A stretch of 64,000 nt of DNA, from the NCBI RefSeq assembly GCF_020216025.1, contig NZ_JAIWNC010000028.1, positions 79,279 to 143,278 of the forward strand. The letters are read 5' to 3'. A program made the position numbers and the translations under genes. The DNA comes from Jidongwangia harbinensis (GTDB lineage Bacteria > Actinomycetota > Actinomycetes > Mycobacteriales > Micromonosporaceae). Shown here piece by piece: positions 1 to 7,278 of the stretch; the first letter of the stretch is position 1; every line of letters begins with the position of its first letter. A model generated the notes under the pieces. It was not told the origin of the DNA, made no database searches, and worked only from the letters and a program-made list of their open reading frames with translations.

Positions 1-295
1 GAGTCCTGATATCGCCCGGCGTCAAACCGATACTTGCCATAGCCAGACCTTACGAGGCCGGTACGACAGTTCTGCAACCACAAGACCACCCCCGTCCAGC
101 CTTACCCGCGCGCAAGGTGCACCGGCAATGGCCCCTACAGCTCGGCGTTGCTCACCCAGCAACCGAGGGCTTAACGAACCTAGATAACGTTCGCGTTCTC
201 CACCTCGACCGACCCCTGATCTACTGTCTGCACCGCAGGAAGGCTGCCTCTGCGCGCAGCACCGCGCTCACCTGCCGGGCCATTTCCCGCGCACG
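1..295. other. left-edge stretch with no recognisable gene
   Basis: No reading frame here has a recognisable product or consistent GC-rich third positions, and no RNA gene, repeat or clear promoter is visible. Confidence 0.4.
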
Positions 296-463
296 TGTCG
301 GATCACGTCCCACTCACTCGTAAGTCCTCAGCGTCACCGCGCTGGCCGACTCCGCGCCTTCGCGCACTTCGCCGCGATGATCGACGGTCTCGGCGACGGC
401 TACGACGTCGATCTCGACGCGCTGTTCGAGGCCGACCCGAGCGGTCGGGACGACGACGTCTGA
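296..463 (+). pseudogene. possible 3' remnant of an unknown gene
   Basis: A plus-strand frame ending at a TGA at 461-463 reads as a plausible protein tail: a short helix (AHFAAMIDGLGDGYDVDLDA) followed by an acidic end (DPSGRDDDV). No start codon with a ribosome binding site precedes it, and the upstream part of the frame looks non-coding. The family is not recognised. It could be the surviving C-terminus of a decayed gene or chance. Confidence 0.25.
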
Positions 464-506
464 CCGTTCCCTCCACCGAGTAGTGGTCTGGGATCGCCTG
501 AACGCT

Positions 507-1014
507 CTACCGAGCACTCCCGTCACGCAGGAGAGTCCGAGGTGCAAATGTCAGTAGGAACCGGCCATCCGGGATCTGGACCGTGCAGAACGCCGTACGC
601 ATCAACCTGGTCCGCTGCAGGCCGCTATCGGTGATGACCAGGTGCCCGCCCGGCCGCAGCGCCCGGGCCATCGATGCCAGCATCGCCCACGTGACCGCGA
701 GCGGGCACTGATGGAGCTCGAGGCTCGAAACGACGGTGTCCACCGAAGCCGGGCCCAGCAGCTCAGCCACCGCTTCACCCCGGCCGGTCACCCACGCCCG
801 CTCGAGCTGAGGTTCTGGGGCCGGGCCAGCGCCAGCACTTCGGCATCGGGGTCGAAACCGACGATCCGGGCCAGCGGCTTACCGCGGGCCGGCAGCAACG
901 CCAGTGATCCGGTGCCGCAGCCCACGTCGGCGATCACGTCGCGGGACGTGGCGCGACGTGGTCATAGAAGCGGGTCGGAGCCGAACGGCCCAGGGCCGGA
1001 GTGAACGATCTCAT
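507..1014 (-). pseudogene. class I SAM-dependent methyltransferase, frameshifted remnant
   Basis: Read on the minus strand from an ATG at 1012-1014, the product begins MRSFTPALGRSAPTRFYDHV. It then has to change frame near 940 to give the SAM-binding glycine motif (DVGCGTGSLALLPA) and an acidic ribose-binding strand (GFDPDAE). It changes frame again near 820 to continue with a typical methyltransferase second half containing LRPGGHLVITDSG. Order and spacing fit a small Rossmann methyltransferase of about 170 residues. Two breaks in one short gene argue for a pseudogene rather than a sequencing slip. The substrate cannot be told. Confidence 0.6.
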
Positions 1015-1254
1015 GCCCGAGTCTCGCCCGCAGATCCTTCCCGGTCTTGAACAAAGCGCTCGCGCCGATCTGCTCGGCGGGCGCCTGCACGCTGGCGCAG
1101 CCCCCGTCGATCGGGCTGGTGTCGAACCACCCGGCCAGGCATCAGCGTCGCAACGTAGTCGACGTGGCCTTGCTTGCCCGCGTGGTCCCGTCGGTGGTGC
1201 TCGGGTCGGCGTGCCCGTAACCGGCCCGCATCATGCGGTGGGGGCGGCGGGACG

Positions 1255-2112
1255 TCAGGTGGCGAGTCCACCGTCGCCCAGCAGCTTCTGCGCCAACGCG
1301 GAGGGTTTCCGGACCTCGTCGGCCGCCGGGGGCACCTGCGCCCGCACGCCGCCGTAGTCATTTGCCTCGATGGTCCACGGCTCGGCCGAGCCGGGCACCA
1401 TCACGTTCACCGTGTGGATACGGTCGTGGGAGTCGAGGGTGGCGCGGAACGGCATCGCGTGCACGGCACCGGACAGCGGGTACCGGCGTGCCATTGCACC
1501 GATCATCGTCGGGTCCTCCGCCAGGCCGGTGGCGTCGAGGGTGCCGTGGACGATCACTGGGCTGCCCTGGGCGGTACGGACGCGGCTGAGGAGACGTTTC
1601 ATCCCGACCGCGTCGGGGTCCGTGAAGTTAGGCCCGGTCGTGGGTGTGGACGCGACGACCACCGGCGGCCGCCAGTACTTGCCGCTGGCGAAGTCGTGCA
1701 CCTCCCGGACCGCCGCGGCCTGCTTCTTCCGGGTGGGGCCGAGGGCTTCCTCCAGCTCCTCCAACCTCCCGAGCAGGTCGTCCCACTTGCCGCCCTGGAG
1801 TTCCGTCTTGAGGTATCGCTTGCCGCCGACGATCCGAGCCCGGTGCCAGGCCCGGGCGTCCTTCGTCGTCTCGAGCGAGGTGAGGTCCGCAGTGCCGCTC
1901 GGCGCGTGCAGCAGGCCCCTCGTAATCACGTCCTTCGCGTTCACGACGAACCGGTACGAGCCGGTGTCGATGCCGCTCGTCGACGCGGCGAGCGCGGCCA
2001 TGGCGTCGAAGGGTTTCGTGACGGCGGGTGCGGGACTGCTGGGCTCCGAGCACGCGGCGAGCGGAAGAATCTGCAGGAGCACCACGAAGATCAGCAACCG
2101 GCGGAGAATCAC
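1255..2112 (-). CDS. secreted lipoprotein of unknown function
   Basis: The 285-residue product starts with a short basic, hydrophobic signal ending in a lipobox, LAAC, with Cys21 as the predicted lipidated residue. The mature part opens with a Ser/Pro-rich linker, followed by a mixed alpha/beta domain with no motif I recognise. It resembles the general class of actinobacterial LppX/LolA-like lipoproteins in layout only; this is an inference. It stands alone between decayed genes. Frame, codon use and a coherent signal peptide support it as a real gene. It should be anchored on the outer face of the cytoplasmic membrane. Confidence 0.75.
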   Translation of the reverse strand: MILRRLLIFVVLLQILPLAACSEPSSPAPAVTKPFDAMAALAASTSGIDTGSYRFVVNAKDVITRGLLHAPSGTADLTSLETTKDARAWHRARIVGGKRYLKTELQGGKWDDLLGRLEELEEALGPTRKKQAAAVREVHDFASGKYWRPPVVVASTPTTGPNFTDPDAVGMKRLLSRVRTAQGSPVIVHGTLDATGLAEDPTMIGAMARRYPLSGAVHAMPFRATLDSHDRIHTVNVMVPGSAEPWTIEANDYGGVRAQVPPAADEVRKPSALAQKLLGDGGLAT

Positions 2113-2439
2113 CGGCGCATCGTAGACGAACCCGCGGGCCCTGGATCGTGCCGGTGGGCGTCCCGGTCAATGACGGACCCGGTCCGGGCGTGCGGGTCAG
2201 AAGGTGGTGTGGACGTGGGCGGCCACGCCGGTGGAGCGGCCCCTGCGCGTCGATGACCCGACCAGGGTGAACGCCGCCGCGCGGCCGGTAGAGCCGGCGG
2301 TCCTGACCGTCGCCCAGGGCGAGGCGCAGGAGACCTCGCCGCCCGGTTCGAGACGCGCCGCTCCACACTGGTCAGGCCGTACGTCAGAAAGCAGATGAGT
2401 GCCCGCAGTTCCCCAAGTTCAATGGCCTGGCCTGTCGTT

Positions 2440-2699
2440 GATCACGGTGGACAACCGAGCCGAAGCCATGGCCCGCTCGATCACCGACCCGGACCGGCAG
2501 GCGCAGGCGCTGTGTGCGGCAACTAGGGCGAGTGGCGCCGCCGGCGATCCCGACGGGGCCGAGACGGTGACCCCGCTCGATCACCGACCAGTACCAGCAG
2601 GCATGGGCGCTGTCCGCGGTAGCTAGGGCGATCGGGTCGAGCCTGTTCCGCTCTGTTGCGGTCGCTCTATGGCAACGTCCTCGTCATCTCGACGGTTAG
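2440..2699 (+). pseudogene. remnant of a repeat (TPR-like) protein, frameshifted
   Basis: Two degenerate copies of a helical repeat of the type RSITDP..QAQAL.AVARA..AAGDPD are visible in tandem. The first (AEAMARSITDPDRQAQAL) starts near 2455. The second (RSITDQYQQAWALSAVARAI) starts near 2573 and runs to a TAG at 2697-2699. Equivalent bases are exactly 100 bp apart, where an intact 34-residue repeat would give 102 bp, so a 2-bp loss put the second copy in another frame. Such repeats occur in large actinobacterial TPR/STAND proteins. Only the 3' end of the ancestral gene remains. Confidence 0.55.
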
Positions 2700-2736
2700 T
2701 CAAGCTCTTCGATAGCACGTCCGAACGAGTGCCTTA

Positions 2737-3273
2737 TTATTCCCCTTGATCAGACATTTCGGGGTCGAAGGTACCCATCTGGACGTCGTAGAAGAAAGCT
2801 TCCCAATACGTTTCCTCCCCGATTCCGAAAGCCGTTTCGTCGATGGTCGAGATCGCCAACCGGACCCGGTCGGCGGCCTCGTCCCAGTCTTCAAAATCAG
2901 GGGGCGAATAGAACGGGAACATGGTTTGAACAGCTCGGATGCATTCGGAGAAGTGGTCCAGCGTCGCGTTGACGTGTGCTCCTCTGCGACCATCGGGGAC
3001 GAAGGCGGTTACCACACTTCCAGTTTCGAGATCCACACACATCCGGATAGGTGCCAGTGCAGGACCGCCGAAGGAGACCAGGTCGCTGCCGCCGCCGATC
3101 CGTCGCGCGGTTTCGCCGGCCAGATACCTCTTGCGGATGAGGTTTCGTGGTACTCCAGGCTGGCGGAGTCGTTCAGCCAGCCACGGTGGTACGTCCGGTT
3201 CCGCCGGCACGCTGACGAGTTCGAAGGACAACCCGCCTCCGGCATTATCAAACTCACTATCTGTCACAGGCAC
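2737..3273 (-). CDS. SUKH-family immunity protein
   Basis: The 178-residue cytosolic protein has features of the SUKH-4-type immunity fold: an early PPWLAERLRQPGVP segment, a central G-rich strand (GGGSDLVSFGGPALAPIRMC), a NATLDHFSECIRAVQTMFPF helix, and a late region with acidic and aromatic residues (EETYWEAFFYDVQMG). It starts 9 bp after the stop of the deaminase toxin gene and is almost certainly co-transcribed with it. SUKH proteins are classic antitoxins of polymorphic toxins, so by context this one should bind and block the neighbouring toxin's C-terminal domain. The exact SUKH subfamily is my reading of the pattern. Confidence 0.75.
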   Translation of the reverse strand: MPVTDSEFDNAGGGLSFELVSVPAEPDVPPWLAERLRQPGVPRNLIRKRYLAGETARRIGGGSDLVSFGGPALAPIRMCVDLETGSVVTAFVPDGRRGAHVNATLDHFSECIRAVQTMFPFYSPPDFEDWDEAADRVRLAISTIDETAFGIGEETYWEAFFYDVQMGTFDPEMSDQGE

Positions 3274-3282
3274 GGTGAGATC

Positions 3283-6200
3283 CTACCGTAGCAGCATAAG
3301 TTGTCGGATCGCCTTCTTGAGGGCGGCGGTTGTTTCTTTCCTAATTGCGTTTCGCCTCGCAACGTCGGCGTGGTTCCATTCGAAGGACCAAGTCACCTCT
3401 ACGGGGTATCCGAGCCTCTCGATTGCTTTCTGGCAACCGCTCGTGGCGCAGGGAGCGCGCTCCGAATACAGGCGCAGGATGCGAACCCCTTCGGCCATCT
3501 GGATCAGATATATCTCGGCGTGCTCGTCGTTGTCAGACCTTGCCGTAATGATTCTGCCATTGGACAGTTCAGCTGCTGCGTAGTTGCCACCCTTCGCGAG
3601 ACCGCTTGGGTCGGTGAGGCGTCGGTGGTGTACGGCCCGGACGAGGTCGTCGGCGGTGTCGAAATAGTCGACCCATCGCCCGATTTCGCACCCGGCCGGG
3701 TTGGGTGTCATAGCCGACCGGCTCATGCCTGTGGCGGCGGTGAGTGCACCGGCAGGGCCGGTGCACGGTCGGTTCACCACGCTGCGGGCGAGGTTGGCGT
3801 CGATGGCCTTGCGGGGGACGATGACCCGCTCGATGACGGCGGGGATACGGATGCGGTTGAGGGTCCCCTTGAGTAGTCCCATACCAGCCGTGCCGCCGCT
3901 GACGCCGCCGGCGGCGGAGCCGATGAGGGAGCCTTCGACCCATGCTCCGTAGAGGCCGCCGATGCCCATGCTGACTTCGGCGCCGCCGGCGATGGACAGG
4001 GCGGTGGCGCACAGCGCGGCGCAGGCGGCGCCGAGGGCGAGTAGTTCGACGGCGAGGCCGGTCGCGGCCGACACGGTCAACCAGGCGCTGAAGAGGAGCC
4101 CGCCGGCGACGAGGAGGTCCCAGGACCGGTTCGTCATGAAGTTCGGGTTGAACGTGTCGGCGACGCAGCTGCGGTAGTAGGTGCTGTCAATCTGGGCGAA
4201 CTTGTTGCAGAACTGCTTGTTCAGCGTGGCCCGGGCGAGTTTGATGTCCGCGGGGTCGAAGACCTTGCGGCAGTTCTTCAACAGATCCGGGGTGTGCCAG
4301 GAGCCCTTGTAGCAGTCGATGAACTGCTGATCCAGTGCCTGTCGCCGTTCGGAGGCGATCATGTCGCTGGTGATTTTCTCGGCGGCTCGGTAGGCGGCGC
4401 GAGCTTCCGCGGCGTTTCTGCCGGCGGCCAATGCCGATGCCTGGGCTCGTTTCGCGGCGCTGACGGCCCGGCCGGCGTCGCGTTTGGCCTGTTCGTAAGA
4501 GTCGCGGGCGGCGGCGGCGGACTGGTTCGCGTCGGCCGCTGCCTTGTTCGCCACGTCGGCGGCCCGCGCCGCGGTACGCGCGGAACTGACAGCCTCGATC
4601 GCGGAGTTCTCGGCCTTACGTGCGGCTTCGTCGGCCTGGTTGGCGTACCGGACGGCGTTCTCCGCGGATCTGACGGCCTTGTCCGCCCACTGTTGGGCCT
4701 GCTCGGCCCAGCCGCGTGCGCGGGCAGCCACGGCCTGGGCCTGCTCGGCGTGTTGGGTGGCGGTCGTCGCCGCGCTGAGCCCGCGGGCGAGCAGCGCGAG
4801 CATCTCCTGGTTGTGGACGTCAGCGTCGGCGTCGTTCTGCGCGGCGGTGTACCAGCCGGTGGTGACGAAGGTGTGCAAAGAGCCGGGGGCGCCGTCCAAC
4901 GCGTTCTGCGCGGCCGCTTTGAGTTCCGGGCCACTTTCCGGGTCGGCCAGCATCCGGTTGGCCTTGATCCGGTCGTCGTGGTAAGCCGCATGGAACTGGC
5001 CGGTGGACAGGAACGCACGGAGGTCCTCGTCGGAACCGTCGAGGGCCTCCTGCGCCTGCCGCGCGGTGGCGACGTTGTCCGCCTCCTGCGCCTTGCTGAG
5101 AATCCGGACGACCGAGAGGCGGTCGTCGGTGGACCGCTGGGGATAGTCCTGCTCGCGCAGGAACCGTGCGACCTCGGCATCGGAGGAGTCGAGGGCGGCC
5201 TTGGCGGCCAGTTGCATACCCGGTGTGCCGGTCTGCAGCAGTGTGGTCACGGTGGCCCGATCGTCACGGGCCGCGGCCACGTCGACGCCGACACGGATGA
5301 ACTCCACAACGTCGTCGTCCGTGCCGCCGAGCGCGGCGAGGGCCTCCTGCTGAGTGGCGGGGCCGGCGGTCTGGCTGAGAGTGAGCGCCACCTTACGGGC
5401 GCTGAGCACGGCCACGGCGGGGTCCGTTACCGGGTTGCGCACCTCGGCGATGAGCCGGTTGGTCTCGGCGCTGCGTTTCGTGGCTTCCTGCGCGTCCCAC
5501 TCGGCGCGGGCCTGATAGGCCTCGTAGGCGGCCAGTTCGGTGCGGGCGGCCTCAGCTCCCTCCTCGGCTGCCACGGCCAGTCGATCGGCCTCGGCGGCAC
5601 GTGCGACCTCGTACACCTTGTAGGCGTTGTTGGCGGCGGTCACCGCCTGTTCGGCTGCCTTCGACGCGGCAGCGGCGGCGTCGGTCGAGGCCTGCGCGGC
5701 GCGCGTGGCGTCACCAGCGTGGTCGGCCGCTTGCAGGGCGGCCGCCGCAGCGGCGTTGGCGTCGACCGCCGCGGCTTCCGCAGCGACGCGGGCGTTACCG
5801 GCGCCCTGCAACGCCGCCTCCGCGAATCGCAAGGATGCGGCCGCGGCCCGGTTCGCACGCGCGGCCCGGTTACGGGCTCGGTGCGCCGCTGCCTCAGCCT
5901 CGCGTACGTTGGCGCCGGTGGCCCGGGCCAACGCGAGGGCTTGCTGGGCGGCGTTGACGGCGTTGGCGGAGTCGATGCTCGCGGCGGTCGACGCCCGAGC
6001 GGCGTTGATCGCCTCGCGGGCGGCCTCTTCGGTGCGGCCCACGGCGTAGGCGGCGTCCTGCGACAGTTTCGCGGTGACCCGCGCGTTCTCCGCCAGAGCC
6101 CGGGCAGCCGCGCTCTTGTCCTCGTTGACGGCCGCGTCCGCGGCCGCTTTGTAGGCCCGGTTGGCGGCATTGCGGGTCATCGCGGCGGTAGCCGCCGCTC

Positions 6201-7278
6201 GCGAGGCCGCCGCCGCGGCCGCCCGGGACGCGGCCACGGCCTCGTGCGCGGCGTCAATCGCCTGTGCAGCCGCGTCCGCGGCCTTACTCGCGGCGTCGGC
6301 GGCTCGGGCAGCCGCGTCGGCGGCCTTTTCGGCGTTGCCCTTGGCGGCCTCCATGGCCGCCAGCGCGTCTTGGGCGGCTCCCTTGGAGGCCGCCGCGGAC
6401 GTCGCCGCCTGAGCCGCCTTCTCCTTGGCGGTTCGGGTAAACACTGCAGCGTCCGCGCTGGCTCGCTGCGCGACGCTGACCAAGTCGGAAATGGTGGTCG
6501 CCTCGTCGTCGCGGGCAGCCGCGACAGCGTGCTGAGTGTCGAGGAAGTACGTCAGGGCATCGGTGTCGTCCGCGTCGAGTGCCCGCTGCGCCAAGCGCCG
6601 GACGTTGGAGTTTTCAGGAGCCTTGGCCAGGATCTGCACGACCTTGAGCCGCTGATCGGTTTCGAACGGCGTGCGCCATCCCGACGCCAGGAAGGTGTCC
6701 AGCGGCCCCGCGGGTTCGACATCGACATCGTTAATTCCCTCGATGTCGGCAAGGTCGTCCGGGTCGGGGTCCGGCAGGATGGCGGTGTCCGCGTCGAGCG
6801 CCTTCTGCGCCGCCACGCGCACAGTCGGGCCACCGGCCGCAAGGAGTTGATTGACCCGCACACGTGCGTCCGTGCGAGTGGCCTCCTGCCACCCCGTCGT
6901 GAGGAAACCGCGCACATCGTCGCTGTCGAGCGCCCTCTGCGCGGCAGACCGCACCGCAGGGCCACCCCTGGCCAGCATGCGGGTCACCGTCAGCCGGTCG
7001 TCCACCGCCTGCAGCGTCTCCGCCCGGTCCAGGAACGCCCGCACGTCGTCGTCGGAGCCGAGCAAGGCCCGTTCGGCGGCCGGGGCAAGCAGCGTTCCCC
7101 CGTTCTTCCACATCCGCACGACCGCGTCGCGGTCGACCGGTGCGACCGGGTCCGCCGCCTGAGCCGCCGGAGGAACCCAGACCAAGTTGATCGCCACGGC
7201 CGCGGCGGCAGCGAGCGCCATACCGCGTACCCGGAACACCCTGCGCGCCATCGTCATCCCCCGCATCCCGAACCTCAT
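3283..7278 (-). CDS. polymorphic toxin: ALF repeats, Ala-rich coiled coil, deaminase-like C-terminus
   Basis: The 1331-residue secreted protein has a signal peptide (cleavage after about residue 41). It then has about four ALF-type repeats (AAQKALD..., FL..GW, DDR..V..LL) to residue 250, a long Ala-rich coiled coil to about 610, a second block of ALF repeats, another coiled coil, and a hydrophobic segment at 1055-1130. The C-terminal domain (about 1190-1331) carries a cytidine-deaminase-like zinc site: HAE at 1253-1255 and PCATSGC at 1276-1282. Zinc ligands would be His1253, Cys1277 and Cys1282, and Glu1255 the proton shuttle. Spacing C-x4-C is slightly longer than the usual C-x2-C. ATG overlaps the upstream stop (ATGA), and a SUKH immunity gene follows. 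Likely target is nucleic acid or a nucleotide, by family. Confidence 0.8.
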   Translation of the reverse strand: MRFGMRGMTMARRVFRVRGMALAAAAAVAINLVWVPPAAQAADPVAPVDRDAVVRMWKNGGTLLAPAAERALLGSDDDVRAFLDRAETLQAVDDRLTVTRMLARGGPAVRSAAQRALDSDDVRGFLTTGWQEATRTDARVRVNQLLAAGGPTVRVAAQKALDADTAILPDPDPDDLADIEGINDVDVEPAGPLDTFLASGWRTPFETDQRLKVVQILAKAPENSNVRRLAQRALDADDTDALTYFLDTQHAVAAARDDEATTISDLVSVAQRASADAAVFTRTAKEKAAQAATSAAASKGAAQDALAAMEAAKGNAEKAADAAARAADAASKAADAAAQAIDAAHEAVAASRAAAAAASRAAATAAMTRNAANRAYKAAADAAVNEDKSAAARALAENARVTAKLSQDAAYAVGRTEEAAREAINAARASTAASIDSANAVNAAQQALALARATGANVREAEAAAHRARNRAARANRAAAASLRFAEAALQGAGNARVAAEAAAVDANAAAAAALQAADHAGDATRAAQASTDAAAAASKAAEQAVTAANNAYKVYEVARAAEADRLAVAAEEGAEAARTELAAYEAYQARAEWDAQEATKRSAETNRLIAEVRNPVTDPAVAVLSARKVALTLSQTAGPATQQEALAALGGTDDDVVEFIRVGVDVAAARDDRATVTTLLQTGTPGMQLAAKAALDSSDAEVARFLREQDYPQRSTDDRLSVVRILSKAQEADNVATARQAQEALDGSDEDLRAFLSTGQFHAAYHDDRIKANRMLADPESGPELKAAAQNALDGAPGSLHTFVTTGWYTAAQNDADADVHNQEMLALLARGLSAATTATQHAEQAQAVAARARGWAEQAQQWADKAVRSAENAVRYANQADEAARKAENSAIEAVSSARTAARAADVANKAAADANQSAAAARDSYEQAKRDAGRAVSAAKRAQASALAAGRNAAEARAAYRAAEKITSDMIASERRQALDQQFIDCYKGSWHTPDLLKNCRKVFDPADIKLARATLNKQFCNKFAQIDSTYYRSCVADTFNPNFMTNRSWDLLVAGGLLFSAWLTVSAATGLAVELLALGAACAALCATALSIAGGAEVSMGIGGLYGAWVEGSLIGSAAGGVSGGTAGMGLLKGTLNRIRIPAVIERVIVPRKAIDANLARSVVNRPCTGPAGALTAATGMSRSAMTPNPAGCEIGRWVDYFDTADDLVRAVHHRRLTDPSGLAKGGNYAAAELSNGRIITARSDNDEHAEIYLIQMAEGVRILRLYSERAPCATSGCQKAIERLGYPVEVTWSFEWNHADVARRNAIRKETTAALKKAIRQLMLLR

